DNA of 64,000 nt from assembly GCA_963841415.1 (NCBI GenBank), contig CAWJCN010000003.1, positions 1,054,001 through 1,118,000 on the forward strand, in the 5' to 3' direction. The notes below the pieces were generated by a model that saw only the letters and a list, made by a program, of their open reading frames with translations, was not told the origin of the DNA and searched no databases. This DNA comes from DASUAS01 sp963841415. Its GTDB lineage: Bacteria > Actinomycetota > Acidimicrobiia > IMCC26256 > DASPTH01. Positions 24,996-33,986 of the stretch are shown here, piece by piece. Position 1 is the stretch's first letter. Each line of letters opens with the position of its first letter. The translations under genes were made by a program, and so were the position numbers.

Positions 24996-25385
24996 GTGAC
25001 CGAGAGCAGCGCGCGCCCGTTCCGCCCCTGGGTGGCGGCGGTGGCCGACGTGGCGGTGCTGGTGCTCTTCGTCGTCGTGGGGCGCCGGAGCCACCACGAG
25101 GACGCGGGACTCGCCGGCTTCGTCCGCGTGTGGTGGCCGTTCGCGGCTGCGCTCCTGGTGGCCTGGCTGGCGATGGGCGTGTGGCGCGCTCCGCTCGCCT
25201 GGGGTCGAGCGGTGGCCGCGTGGCTCGTGACCGTCGGTCTCGGGATGACGATCCGCGTCGTCGTCGAGGGCCGCGACTTCAAGGTGGCCTTCACGATCGT
25301 GACGTTGGTCTTCGTCGGCGCGGGGATGCTCGGCTGGCGGGCGGTCCTGCGGAGGGTGCGCGCCCGCACCGTCGTCAGCGCGTAG
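24996..25385 (+). CDS. DUF3054 membrane protein
   Basis: A 129-residue, four-helix protein with the DUF3054 pattern: WVAAVADVAVLVLFVVVGRR, SHHEDAGLAGFVRVWWPFAA, ALLVAWLAMGVWRAP and a last helix AFTIVTLVFVGAGMLGWRAV. The conserved D....GR.SH motif in helix 1 is present. GTG start. Function unknown for the family. Confidence 0.82.
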   Translation: MTESSARPFRPWVAAVADVAVLVLFVVVGRRSHHEDAGLAGFVRVWWPFAAALLVAWLAMGVWRAPLAWGRAVAAWLVTVGLGMTIRVVVEGRDFKVAFTIVTLVFVGAGMLGWRAVLRRVRARTVVSA

Positions 25386-25513
25386 CGGCTCGCGCCGCGA
25401 CGGAGCCCCCGGGTTCCGGGGGCTGCGTCGGGGGCGGCGAACGCGTCGGCGGTGCGAGCACGGCACCGGCGCGCTGCCTCGGCGTGGTGCCCGCTCCGCG
25501 AGCCGGTGAAACG

Positions 25514-26086
25514 TCAGCCTGTCGGTAGCCGGAGAGAGCGGGCGATGGCCTTCTCCTCGGCGGCGCCGCCGCGCCACAGGTACACGGCAACCGCGCCGAA
25601 CGTGAACGCGATGCCCAGGAGCACCGCGGCGCTCGTCGTGATGAGCTCCTTGATGTCGGTGCCGGCGGTGAGCATGTGCACGGTCGTGGTCGCGAACAGG
25701 AGGTAGCTGACCAGGTGCACCGAATGCCAGACGCGCTTCGACATCCGGTTGCGCAGCAACGACGTGATCTCGATGGCGGCGAGAAGATACATGCCGACGA
25801 TGCCCCACGCCACCGCAACTGGGTGCCACGACCCGGTGAACGGCACCAAGACGTCGGTGATGCCGAAGTTCGTGTACGTGTCGATCAGGATCGAGCCGAC
25901 GTGCACGCCGACGAACGCCACCGTCAGTGCGCCCAGGTAGCGGTGCAGGCTGAGCAACCACGCCGGCGTCGGGCGACGGCCGAGCACCTTCGTGGCGAGC
26001 AGCAGTCCCCACACGATGGTGGCGAGGATCAGGGCCCACGCGACGAAGCCGCTCGAGCGGGCCACGTACCACGGAATCTTGCTCAC
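25514..26086 (-). CDS. Ferric reductase-like transmembrane cytochrome
   Basis: A 190-residue protein of about six helices without FAD/NAD domains. Histidines in LSLHRYLGALTVAFVGVHVG and KRVWHSVHLVSYLLFATTTV are spaced like the heme ligands of the ferric reductase-like (FRE/MsrQ) domain. WYVARSSGFVAWALILATIV is the usual first helix. It probably carries heme b and passes electrons across the membrane. It starts 4 nt after the stop of the Ser/Thr-rich membrane-anchored gene and forms an operon with it. Confidence 0.82.
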   Translation of the reverse strand: MSKIPWYVARSSGFVAWALILATIVWGLLLATKVLGRRPTPAWLLSLHRYLGALTVAFVGVHVGSILIDTYTNFGITDVLVPFTGSWHPVAVAWGIVGMYLLAAIEITSLLRNRMSKRVWHSVHLVSYLLFATTTVHMLTAGTDIKELITTSAAVLLGIAFTFGAVAVYLWRGGAAEEKAIARSLRLPTG

Positions 26087-26089
26087 CGG

Positions 26090-26488
26090 TCAGCTCCCTC
26101 CGCTGGAGGTGTGTGAAGTGGCGCTCGTCGTTGTCGATGTGCCCGACGACGTCGTCGCCGACGACGAGGAGGAGTTGGTCGTCGAGGCGTTCGTGGTCGT
26201 CGTGGTTGCCGATGCCGAATCGTCGGACTCGCTGCCGTCGTCGGACGACGAGGTCGAGGAGGTCGACGACGGCGTGCTCGACTTCGTGTCGGCACTCGCC
26301 GCGGTCTGGGTGGTGGCGGCCTGGCCGTCGTGCCACGCCAACACACCGCCGAGCGACAGCATCGAGGCGACGCTCAGCGCCGCCGCCGCCTTGCGGGCGC
26401 GAGCGGCCCGCGGCTTGCGACGTGAAGGACCCCCGGGGGCGCGGGGAGGCGTGATCGGCGCGGTGGGGGAGTCGGTCTGCTCGTCCAT
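26090..26488 (-). CDS. Membrane-anchored Ser/Thr-rich protein
   Basis: A 132-residue protein. A basic, proline-containing cytoplasmic start (SRRKPRAARARKAAAA) is followed by one helix (LSVASMLSLGGVLAWHDG) and about 80 residues made almost only of Ser, Thr, Asp and Ala. The tail looks like an extracytoplasmic flexible, possibly glycosylated spacer. Position directly before a ferric reductase-like gene suggests it is an anchor or partner. Codon structure and operon spacing support a real gene; function unknown. Confidence 0.65.
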   Translation of the reverse strand: MDEQTDSPTAPITPPRAPGGPSRRKPRAARARKAAAALSVASMLSLGGVLAWHDGQAATTQTAASADTKSSTPSSTSSTSSSDDGSESDDSASATTTTTNASTTNSSSSSATTSSGTSTTTSATSHTSSGGS

Positions 26489-26591
26489 GAGGGTGAAGGT
26501 ACGGACCGGCAGTGAACGGGGTTCCAGAGCGGGGTAAGAGGCGTCGAAGAATGCCCGACGCGAGGTTGACGCGAACCGGCAAACTCCCGAA

Positions 26592-28184
26592 ATGAAGCGG
26601 AAACGTGCCGCCAGTAGACCGTGGGAGGTGGGCGACCTCCTCGACGGCTACACCCCGGAGCGAGCGTGGGACGAGATGTTCGCCGGGCCCGACGAGCCGC
26701 GCGCGCACTACGAGTCCCTGCACGACGTGCTCGGCACCCTCTCGCGCGACGACTTCGAGGCTCGCTGCGCCGCGCGCGACCGGGCCTTTCACGACCAGGG
26801 CATCACGTTCTCCCACTCCGGCGAGGAGCGACCCTTCCCGCTCGACCTCGTGCCCCGCATCATCGACGCCGACGAGTGGGCCGTCGTCGAGTCCGGCGTG
26901 CGCCAGCGGGTGCTCGCGCTCGAGCGGTTCCTGGCGGACGTGTACGGCCCGGGCGAGATCCTGGCCGACGGCGTGGTGCCCCGCCGCCTCGTGGCGAGCT
27001 CGTCGCACTTCCACCGCTGTGTGCACGGGAGCGATCCCACCGGCGGTGTGCGCGTCCACGTCGCCGGTGTCGACCTCGTCCGCGACGGAGCCGGGAGCTT
27101 CCGGGTTCTGGAGGACAACCTCCGCACGCCGTCGGGCATCTCGTACGTGGTCGAGAACCGCCGTGCGATGACGCACGTGTTCCCCGAGCTGTTCGCCAGC
27201 CACCGCATCCGTCGGGTCGCGGACTACCCCACGCACCTGCTCGAGGCGTTCCGGGCCACGGCACCGCCAGGGGTCGACGACCCGTGCGTCGTGGTGCTCA
27301 CGCCGGGCATCCACAACGCCGCGTACTTCGAGCACTCGTTCCTGGCGCGTCAGATGGGCGTCGAGCTGGTGGAAGGCCGCGACCTCGTGTGTCGCGACCA
27401 GCGCGTCTACATGCGCACGACCGCGGGTGAGCAGCGCGTCGACGTCGTGTACCGGCGCGTCGACGACGACTTCCTCGATCCGCTCCACTTCCGGCCCGAC
27501 TCGGTGCTCGGTTGCGCAGGCATCCTCAACGCAGCGCGTGCCGGCAACGTGACGATCGCGAACGCACCCGGCAACGGCGTCGCCGACGACAAGGCCGTCT
27601 ACCCCTACGTGCCCGCGATGATCGAGTACTACCTCGGTGAAGTGCCGATCCTGGCCAACGTCGAGACGTTCCGGCTCGAGGATCCCGACGTGTGCCAGTG
27701 GGTGCTCGACCGTCTCGACCAACTCGTGTTCAAACCGGTCGACGGTTCGGGCGGCAAGGGCATCGTGATCGGCCCGGTCGCCAATGAGGCGGTGCTCACC
27801 GATCTGCGCGGGAAGGTGCTCGCCGACCCGCGCGGATGGATCGCTCAGGAGCCGGTGGCGCTCTCGACCGCCCCCACGTTCGTCGACGGCCAGATGGGTG
27901 CCCGCCACCTCGACCTGCGTCCGTTCGCGGTGAACGACGGCCGCGACGTGTGGGTCGTGCCCGGCGGGCTCACGCGGGTCGCGCTGCCCGCGCACAGTCT
28001 GATCGTGAACTCCAGCCAGGGCGGCGGGTCGAAGGACACCTGGGTGCTCGCGGCGGCCGAGCAGGGCCGCGAGGTGTCGCCGCCGGCGCCCTCGGAGGCC
28101 ACACCGCCTCCGCTCCACTCGCCGGCGCCGACCCTCGGCCCGCTGCCCGAGCAGGACTCGCAGCAGCAGCAGCAGCAGCGATGA
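26592..28184 (+). CDS. Circularly permuted ATP-grasp type 2 protein
   Basis: A 530-residue protein of the DUF404/DUF407 family. Landmarks are AHYESLHDVLGTLSRDDFEA, GITFSHSGEERPFPLDLVPR, VLEDNLRTPSGISYVVENR, PGIHNAAYFEHSFLARQMG, VFKPVDGSGGKGIVIGP and VNSSQGGGSKDTWVL. These form a permuted ATP-grasp site expected to activate a carboxylate and form a peptide-like bond. It is the first gene of a conserved trio with alpha-E and transglutaminase proteins. The C-terminal tail ends in six Gln codons (CAG repeat) and is variable. ATG at 26592. Confidence 0.93.
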   Translation: MKRKRAASRPWEVGDLLDGYTPERAWDEMFAGPDEPRAHYESLHDVLGTLSRDDFEARCAARDRAFHDQGITFSHSGEERPFPLDLVPRIIDADEWAVVESGVRQRVLALERFLADVYGPGEILADGVVPRRLVASSSHFHRCVHGSDPTGGVRVHVAGVDLVRDGAGSFRVLEDNLRTPSGISYVVENRRAMTHVFPELFASHRIRRVADYPTHLLEAFRATAPPGVDDPCVVVLTPGIHNAAYFEHSFLARQMGVELVEGRDLVCRDQRVYMRTTAGEQRVDVVYRRVDDDFLDPLHFRPDSVLGCAGILNAARAGNVTIANAPGNGVADDKAVYPYVPAMIEYYLGEVPILANVETFRLEDPDVCQWVLDRLDQLVFKPVDGSGGKGIVIGPVANEAVLTDLRGKVLADPRGWIAQEPVALSTAPTFVDGQMGARHLDLRPFAVNDGRDVWVVPGGLTRVALPAHSLIVNSSQGGGSKDTWVLAAAEQGREVSPPAPSEATPPPLHSPAPTLGPLPEQDSQQQQQQR

Positions 28185-28194
28185 GGTCGTCGCC

Positions 28195-29127
28195 GTGCTG
28201 AGTCGCATCGCGGAGTCGCTCTACTGGATCGGTCGCTACGTCGAGCGGGCCGAGGACACCGCGCGCCTGCTCGACGTGCACTACCACCTGCTGCTCGAGG
28301 ACCGCCGCGCCGACGAAGCCGCGGTCTGCCGCGCGCTGCTCGACGCAATGGGCGCCGAACCGGAGGCCATCGGCGGCGAGGCCAACGCCGCGACCGTCAC
28401 CGCACTCCTCGCGCAGGACCTCACGTTCTCCGGCTCCATCACCTGCTCGGTGGGCGCGGCGTGGGAGAACGCGCGGGGTGCCCGCGAAGCGTTGTCGTCG
28501 GAGCTGTGGGAGACGCTCAACACGACGTACCGCGAGGTGGGAAGCAGGGCGCGCGCGGGCACCGGACCGGCGCGCCACGAGTTCTTCGGTTGGGTGCGCG
28601 ACCGCGCCGCCGCGTGCAACGGCATCGTGGACGCGACGATGAGCCGCGACGACGGGTGGCGGTTCTTCTCGGTGGGGCAGAGCCTCGAGCGTGCTGACAT
28701 GACCACCCGACTCTTGAGCGCGCGCTACGGCGATGCCTTCGGCCGAACCGGGTGGACGACCACGTTGCGGAGCTGTTCGGCCTACGAGGCCTATCTCCGC
28801 GCGTACAAGCATGCGGTCGACGCCCGGACCGCGGTGGAGTTCCTGCTGCTCGACCGGCTCTTCCCGCGTTCGGTGTTCCACGCCCTCACGACGGCCGACA
28901 ACGCACTCGCCGACCTCGATCCGCGTGCCGCGCGCGCGGGTGTCGACGACGAGGCACGCCGCCGCCTCGGCCGAGTGTGCGCAGAGCTCGAGTTCCTCCA
29001 CCTCGACGACGCGATGGACGACCTGCCCGCGCTGCTCGCTCGGCTCCAGCACGAATGCGCCGACGTGCACGCGGCGATCGCTCGTCGGTACTTCCGCGAG
29101 ACCCGCGTCATCGAGTGGAGCGTGTGA
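28195..29127 (+). CDS. Alpha-E domain protein
   Basis: A 310-residue, almost wholly helical protein. LSRIAESLYWIGRYVERAED is the diagnostic N-terminus of the alpha-E family (DUF403). Other conserved parts are RDDGWRFFSVGQSLERADMT and AVEFLLLDRLFPRSVFHAL. It always occurs with permuted ATP-grasp proteins and is predicted from genome context to work with them in a peptide-ligation or peptide-modification system. It starts 11 nt after the ATP-grasp stop. Confidence 0.93.
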   Translation: MLSRIAESLYWIGRYVERAEDTARLLDVHYHLLLEDRRADEAAVCRALLDAMGAEPEAIGGEANAATVTALLAQDLTFSGSITCSVGAAWENARGAREALSSELWETLNTTYREVGSRARAGTGPARHEFFGWVRDRAAACNGIVDATMSRDDGWRFFSVGQSLERADMTTRLLSARYGDAFGRTGWTTTLRSCSAYEAYLRAYKHAVDARTAVEFLLLDRLFPRSVFHALTTADNALADLDPRAARAGVDDEARRRLGRVCAELEFLHLDDAMDDLPALLARLQHECADVHAAIARRYFRETRVIEWSV

Positions 29128-29128
29128 C

Positions 29129-29977
29129 ATGTCATGGCGCTTGCGAGTCCGGCACACGACCACCTACCAGTACTCGGGCGTGGTGCACGCGTCGTACAAC
29201 GAGGCGCGCATCTCGCCGCTCGACACTCCCAGCCAGTTCACCCTCGAGCACCGCGTCGAGGTGCACCCGGCGGCCAACCTCTTCCGGTACCGCGACTACT
29301 GGGGCAGCCGTGTCCACTGCTTCGACCTCCACCAGCCCCACGCCGAGCTCACGGTCGTCGGCGCGTCGCTGGTGGAGACCGCGCCGCGCACGCCCAGCCT
29401 CGACGACACCGTCGTATGGGACGCGATCGACGCGCCCGGTCTCACCGACCGCTTCTTCGAGTACTTGGTCGACACCCGCATGACCGCGTCGGACGACACC
29501 ATCCGTCAGGCGGGGCGCGAGCTGCGCGGGGCGCCGACGCCCGCGGTCGCGCTCGCGATGCTGGGGGAGTGGCTGCGCTCACGCGTCGAGTACGAGACCG
29601 GCACGACCAGCGTGTCGACCACTGCGGTCGAGGTCTTGCGCGCCGGGCGCGGCGTCTGCCAGGACTATGCGCACCTCGGCATCGCGGTGTTGCGCGCGGC
29701 GGGCATCCCCGCTCGCTACGCGTCCGGCTACCTCTACCCCGACGAGCTGGGGGGCGAGGTCGGGGCCACGCACCGCGGCGAGAGCCACGCGTGGTTGGAG
29801 GCCTGGGTCGGTGACTGGCATCCGCTCGACCCCACCAGTGGGTCACCGGTCGCGGAGCGCCACGTGCTCGTGGCCCGCGGCCGCGACTACGCCGACGTCG
29901 CGCCGCTCAAGGGTGTCTATCACGGTGGACCCAGCCACTCGCTCGACGTCGCGGTGGAGCTCACGCGCGTCGCGTGA
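29129..29977 (+). CDS. Transglutaminase-family protein of the ATP-grasp/alpha-E cluster
   Basis: A 282-residue papain-like protein. The N-terminal beta domain begins WRLRVRHTTTYQYSG, followed by the transglutaminase core. The catalytic triad is visible: Cys in GRGVCQDYAHLGIAVLR, His in GESHAWLEAWVG and Asp in WHPLDPTSG. Family members probably cleave or transfer isopeptide bonds and would counteract or complete the ATP-grasp product. The ATG lies 2 nt after the alpha-E stop, so the trio is one operon. Confidence 0.92.
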   Translation: MSWRLRVRHTTTYQYSGVVHASYNEARISPLDTPSQFTLEHRVEVHPAANLFRYRDYWGSRVHCFDLHQPHAELTVVGASLVETAPRTPSLDDTVVWDAIDAPGLTDRFFEYLVDTRMTASDDTIRQAGRELRGAPTPAVALAMLGEWLRSRVEYETGTTSVSTTAVEVLRAGRGVCQDYAHLGIAVLRAAGIPARYASGYLYPDELGGEVGATHRGESHAWLEAWVGDWHPLDPTSGSPVAERHVLVARGRDYADVAPLKGVYHGGPSHSLDVAVELTRVA

Positions 29978-30030
29978 GCGAGCGCCAGGCCTCGCCGGCG
30001 TCGGCAGTGCGCAGCGAGAGGCGAGCGGCC

Positions 30031-30053
30031 GCGACGCAGGTACCCTGCGCTGC
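30031..30053. repeat. GGTACC-centred hairpin, copy 1
   Basis: GCGACGCAGG-TAC-CCTGCGCTGC; the inner 6 bp (CGCAGG/CCTGCG) pair perfectly. It lies in the 153-nt gap between the transglutaminase and CoxS-like genes, which otherwise holds AGCGAGC-type repeats. Nearly the same hairpin occurs at 37507-37529. It may end transcription of the trio. Confidence 0.5.
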
Positions 30054-30130
30054 AGCGAGCCGTTCGCCGATCATGGGGTAGAGCGGCCCGCCGCCGAAGG
30101 TGGCGTGAGCGGGAAACTAGTGTCGCCCGC

Positions 30131-30625
30131 ATGTCTGCACCCACTCCCGAGGTCCCCGTCTCGATCGCCGTCAACGGGATCGTGACCGAGCACGAGGTCG
30201 AGGCGCGCACCCTCCTCGTCCAGTATCTGCGCGAAGTCGTCGGCCTGACCGGCACCAACATCGGCTGCGATTCCACGTCCTGTGGCGCCTGCACCGTGCT
30301 GCTCGACGGCGAGTCGGTGAAGTCGTGCACCGTGCTCGCGGCCCAGGCCGACGGCGGCGCCGTCACCACCATCGAGGGCCTCGCCCACGGCGACGAGCTG
30401 CATCCGATGCAGGCTGCGTTCCGTGAGCACCACGGCCTGCAGTGCGGATACTGCACGCCGGGCATGGTGATGGCCGCGGTGTCGCTGGCCCAGGAAGGCG
30501 GTGCGCTCAGCGAGCGCGATGTGCGCATGGGGCTCGAAGGCAACCTCTGTCGTTGCACCGGCTACCACAACATCGTGGCCGCAGTGGTCGCCGGGTCGGC
30601 GACGATGGCCGGGAGCGGGCAGTGA
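30131..30625 (+). CDS. Molybdenum hydroxylase small subunit, [2Fe-2S] (CoxS-like)
   Basis: A 164-residue iron-sulfur subunit. The plant-type [2Fe-2S] cluster motif is GCDSTSCGACTVLLDG with the fourth Cys in VKSCTVLA. The second cluster motif is QCGYCTPGMVMAAVSL and NLCRCTGYHNIV. It carries electrons from the molybdenum centre to FAD in the medium subunit. It overlaps the medium subunit gene (GTGA), giving the order S-M-L. Confidence 0.94.
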   Translation: MSAPTPEVPVSIAVNGIVTEHEVEARTLLVQYLREVVGLTGTNIGCDSTSCGACTVLLDGESVKSCTVLAAQADGGAVTTIEGLAHGDELHPMQAAFREHHGLQCGYCTPGMVMAAVSLAQEGGALSERDVRMGLEGNLCRCTGYHNIVAAVVAGSATMAGSGQ

Positions 30626-31458
30626 TCCCCGCCGCGTTCGCCTACGCCCGCGCCGACTCGCTCGACGACGCGCTCGCGCTGCTCGCCGAGCACGGCGACG
30701 AGGCAAAGCTCCTCGCCGGCGGCCACTCGCTGTTGCCGCTGATGAAGCTTCGCCTTGCGACCCCGTCGGTGCTGGTCGACGTGGGCCGGCTCCGCGAGCT
30801 GTCGTACGTGCGCGACGACGGCGACACGCTCGCCATCGGCGGGCTGACCCGCCACCACGACGTCGAGCACGACGCCGTCGTCCGCGAGCACGTGCCGCTG
30901 CTCGCCGCGGCCGCGGGTGAGGTCGGCGATCCGCAGGTGCGTCACCGCGGCACGCTCGGTGGCTCGCTCGCCCACGGCGATCCCGCGTCCGACCTTCCGG
31001 CGGTGGTGCTCGCACTGCGCGGGAGCATCGTGGCGCGGGGGAGTGGTGGCGAGCGCGTGCTCGCCGCCGACGACTTCTTCCACGGCTTCCTCGAGACGGC
31101 CCTCGAGCCCGACGAGATCATCACCGAGGTGCGCGTGCCGAAGACCGGCGCCGCCGGGTGGTCGTTCCAGAAGTTCAACCGCCGCGCGCAGGACTGGGCG
31201 ATCGTCGGCGTCGCCGCGGTCGGTGGCGCCGCCCCGGGGGTCGCGCTGGTGAACATGGGCGCCACGCCCGTGCGCGCGGCGGCAGTGGAGGCCGCGCTGC
31301 GCGAGGGCGCGTCGGCCGCCGACGCCGCCGCGCACGCGGCCGACGGCACCGAGCCACCGAGCGACCTCAACGCGTCGCCCGACTACCGGCAGCACCTCGC
31401 GCGCGTGCTCGTGGGTCGCGCGCTCGACGCGGTGGCGGCGGCCGGAAACGGGCGATGA
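30622..31458 (+). CDS. Molybdenum hydroxylase FAD subunit (CoxM-like)
   Basis: A 278-residue FAD-binding subunit. LLAGGHSLLPLMKLRLATPS is the typical flavin AGGxS motif, and GDPQVRHRGTLGGSLAHGDP is the TxGGx second FAD motif. The C-terminal CO_deh_flav_C domain follows (SFQKFNRRAQDWAIVGVAA). It starts with GTG overlapping the small-subunit stop and itself overlaps the large subunit by 4 nt. Confidence 0.93.
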   Translation: MIPAAFAYARADSLDDALALLAEHGDEAKLLAGGHSLLPLMKLRLATPSVLVDVGRLRELSYVRDDGDTLAIGGLTRHHDVEHDAVVREHVPLLAAAAGEVGDPQVRHRGTLGGSLAHGDPASDLPAVVLALRGSIVARGSGGERVLAADDFFHGFLETALEPDEIITEVRVPKTGAAGWSFQKFNRRAQDWAIVGVAAVGGAAPGVALVNMGATPVRAAAVEAALREGASAADAAAHAADGTEPPSDLNASPDYRQHLARVLVGRALDAVAAAGNGR

Positions 31459-33857
31459 CGACGACGTTCGGCGCCGGCTCCCTGGTGGGTGTGCCGGTGC
31501 GACGGGTCGAAGATCCGACTCTGCTGCGCGGGGAAGGCACGTACATCGACAACCTCGACCTGCCGGGCGCGGTGCACCTCGCGTTCGTGCGCTCGCCGAT
31601 CGCGCACGCCGAGATCACCGCAGTCGACCTCTCTGCGGCGCGGGCGATGCCCGGAATCGTGGGGGTGTACTCGGCCGACGACCTCGACTTCCCGAACCAC
31701 ATCGGGATGATGCAGCTCCACCCCGAGGTCGTGCGGCCCGCACTCGCGCGCGAAAGGGTGCGCTTCGTCGGGGATCCGGTCGTCGTGGTCGTCGCGGACA
31801 CGAAGGCGCACGCGGTCGACGCGGCGGAAGCGGTGATCGTCGACTACGAACCACTGCCCGCGGCGACGGACATGGAGTCGGCGCTGGCACCCGACGCGCC
31901 GGTCCAGTTCGATGCGGTGGGTTCGAACGTCGTCATGGGCGCGCGTGAACCCGACGGCTTCGACCCGCTGGCGGGCGCGGAACTCGTCGTGCGGGGTCGG
32001 TTCGAGAACCAGCGCCTGGCTGTCGTGCCCATGGAGGGGTCGGCGGTGGCGGTGGTGCCGGGCGACGACGGCGCCGGCCACGACCTCACCGTCTACCTCG
32101 CCTGCCAGATGCCCCACATGAACCGCGGCGGCGTCGCGGGTGGCTTCGGTGTCGAGCCCGAGAAGATCCGGCTGATCGCGCCGCACGTGGGCGGGTCGTT
32201 CGGCGCCAAGCACTGGGCGCCCGAAGACATCGTCGCCGTGCGCGTGGCGCAGGAGCTCGGTCGTCCCGTGAAGTGGGTGGAGACGCGCTCCGAGAACATG
32301 ATCGCGATGCCGCACGGGCGTGGCCAGGTCCAGTACCTCGAGTTGGGTCTGCGCCACGACGGCACCATCGTCGGGCTGCGGTGCCGCGTGGTGGGCGACG
32401 CCGGTGCCTACGCCGGCTTCGGCGGCATGCTCGCGTTCGGCCCGACGCGCATGATGTCGCAGGGCGTGTACCGCATCCCGCAGATCGGTTACGACGTTGC
32501 CGTCGCGCTCACCAACCTGGCGCCGATGGGCGCGTACCGCGGCGCGGGACGTCCGGAAGCGGCGGCGATGCTCGAGCGCATCCTCGACATGGCGGCGAGA
32601 GAGCTCGGCATGGATCCCGTCACGCTGCGCCGCCGTAACTTCCTGCGACCCGACGAGTTCCCGTACTCGACCGTCACCGGTGTCACCTACGACATCGGTG
32701 ACTACGACGCCGCGCTCACCGAGGCGCTGCGCATCGCGGGCTACGAAGAGCTGCGCGCCGAGCAGGCGGCGCGGCGCGAGCGCGGCGACGTGAAGCAGCT
32801 CGGCATCGGCATCTGCGTGTACGTGGAGATCACCGCGGGTGGGTCGGGCAGCGAGTACGCCGAAGTGGAGGTGCACCCCGATGGGAGCGCCACGGTGAAA
32901 GCGGGCACGTCGGCGCACGGTCAGGGCCATGCCACCGCGTACACGCAGCTGGTCTCGGGCGAGCTCGGCATCCCGTTCGACAAGATCACGTTCCTGCAGT
33001 CGGACACGGCGATCATCCCGCGCGGCGGTGGTACCGGCGGGTCGCGCTCGTTGCAGCTCGGGGGGAGCGCCGCGCTGGAGGCGTCCCGTGGCGTGCTCGA
33101 GCGCGCTCGCAGCCTGGCGGGGGAGCTGCTCGAGGCGTCACCCGAAGACATCGTCCTCACCGACGACGGCACCCTCGGCGTCGCCGGCGTGCCGGCAACG
33201 GCGATCACGTGGGCGGAGGTCGCGACCAAGGCCGTCGACGAGGGCTCGCCCCTCGCGGTCGAGCACGACTTCGTGCAGTCGGGCGCGTCGTTCCCGTTCG
33301 GCGCGCACGTGTCGGTCGTCGAGGTCGACACCGAGACCGGTCGGGTCGAACCGATTCGTCACGTCGCGGTCGACGACTGCGGCCGCATCCTCAACCCGAT
33401 GCTCGTCGACGGTCAGGTGCACGGTGGGCTGGCCTCGGGCATCGCGCAGGCGCTGTGGGAGGAGATGGTCTACGACGACGACGGCAACCCGTTGACGTCG
33501 ACCCTGGCGGAGTACGGCATCCCGAGCGCAGCCGAGTTCCCGCCGTTCGAGGTCGCCCACACCGAGACGCCGTCGCCCCTCAACCCGCTGGGCGCCAAGG
33601 GGATCGGCGAGTCGGCGACGGTGGGTAGCACCCCTGCCGTCCAGAACGCCGTGGTCGACGCGCTCAGCCACCTCGGCGTCCGCCACCTCGACATGCCGTG
33701 CACACCGGAGCGCGTCTGGCGCGCGATCGAGGACGCCCAGGCCGGCACCTTGCCCGACCCCTGGCGTGAGCCACCGGCGGTGTTCGCCACCCTCCCCGTC
33801 CGCGAGCGGCGCGGATCGTCGCGCGGCCGCCGCGACGAGGAAGAGCTGGATCTGTAG
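31455..33857 (+). CDS. Molybdenum hydroxylase large subunit, form II CoxL-like
   Basis: An 800-residue molybdopterin cytosine dinucleotide subunit. RRVEDPTLLRGEGTYIDNL opens the protein, VGGSFGAKHW is a molybdopterin-binding loop, and GAKGIGESATVGSTPAVQNA contains the catalytic Glu. The active-site loop reads AYRGAGRPEA instead of AYxCSFR, so the Cu-binding Cys of true (form I) CO dehydrogenase is absent. It is therefore a form II enzyme, more likely oxidising an aldehyde, N-heterocycle or similar substrate. No maturation genes (CoxD/E/F) are adjacent. ETF genes follow after 130 nt. Confidence 0.93.
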   Translation: MTTTFGAGSLVGVPVRRVEDPTLLRGEGTYIDNLDLPGAVHLAFVRSPIAHAEITAVDLSAARAMPGIVGVYSADDLDFPNHIGMMQLHPEVVRPALARERVRFVGDPVVVVVADTKAHAVDAAEAVIVDYEPLPAATDMESALAPDAPVQFDAVGSNVVMGAREPDGFDPLAGAELVVRGRFENQRLAVVPMEGSAVAVVPGDDGAGHDLTVYLACQMPHMNRGGVAGGFGVEPEKIRLIAPHVGGSFGAKHWAPEDIVAVRVAQELGRPVKWVETRSENMIAMPHGRGQVQYLELGLRHDGTIVGLRCRVVGDAGAYAGFGGMLAFGPTRMMSQGVYRIPQIGYDVAVALTNLAPMGAYRGAGRPEAAAMLERILDMAARELGMDPVTLRRRNFLRPDEFPYSTVTGVTYDIGDYDAALTEALRIAGYEELRAEQAARRERGDVKQLGIGICVYVEITAGGSGSEYAEVEVHPDGSATVKAGTSAHGQGHATAYTQLVSGELGIPFDKITFLQSDTAIIPRGGGTGGSRSLQLGGSAALEASRGVLERARSLAGELLEASPEDIVLTDDGTLGVAGVPATAITWAEVATKAVDEGSPLAVEHDFVQSGASFPFGAHVSVVEVDTETGRVEPIRHVAVDDCGRILNPMLVDGQVHGGLASGIAQALWEEMVYDDDGNPLTSTLAEYGIPSAAEFPPFEVAHTETPSPLNPLGAKGIGESATVGSTPAVQNAVVDALSHLGVRHLDMPCTPERVWRAIEDAQAGTLPDPWREPPAVFATLPVRERRGSSRGRRDEEELDL

Positions 33858-33896
33858 CTCCGGGACCGCGCTGCCGTCGGCGAAGTTTCACGGGTT

Positions 33897-33915
33897 GGGC
33901 ACAACTGTTGTGCCC
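33897..33915. terminator. Perfect hairpin between molybdenum hydroxylase and ETF genes
   Basis: GGGCACAA-CTG-TTGTGCCC, an 8-bp perfect stem with 3-nt loop, in the 129-nt gap. It has no T tract. It could end coxL transcription or be an operator for the ETF operon. Confidence 0.45.
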
Positions 33916-33986
33916 GAGTCACGCAAGCTCGAGGTACGTGGGCGCATCTGCGTGCGTTCGAGGTCGGCCGGTACGATCAGCAGCCC

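Noticed and set aside
25386..25513. Possible small gene in the gap between DUF3054 and ferric reductase genes
   Set aside because: Only GC-rich low-complexity sequence with no start/ribosome-site pair or recognisable product.
24933..28208. Very long minus-strand open frame continuing upstream of the CysQ-like gene
   Set aside because: It lies antisense to the DUF3054 and ATP-grasp genes, has Arg/His/Asp-rich nonsense composition and no family resemblance. It is open only because of third-position GC bias.
31455..33857. True aerobic CO dehydrogenase (form I CoxL)
   Set aside because: The AYxCSFR active-site motif is absent; the loop reads AYRGAGR.
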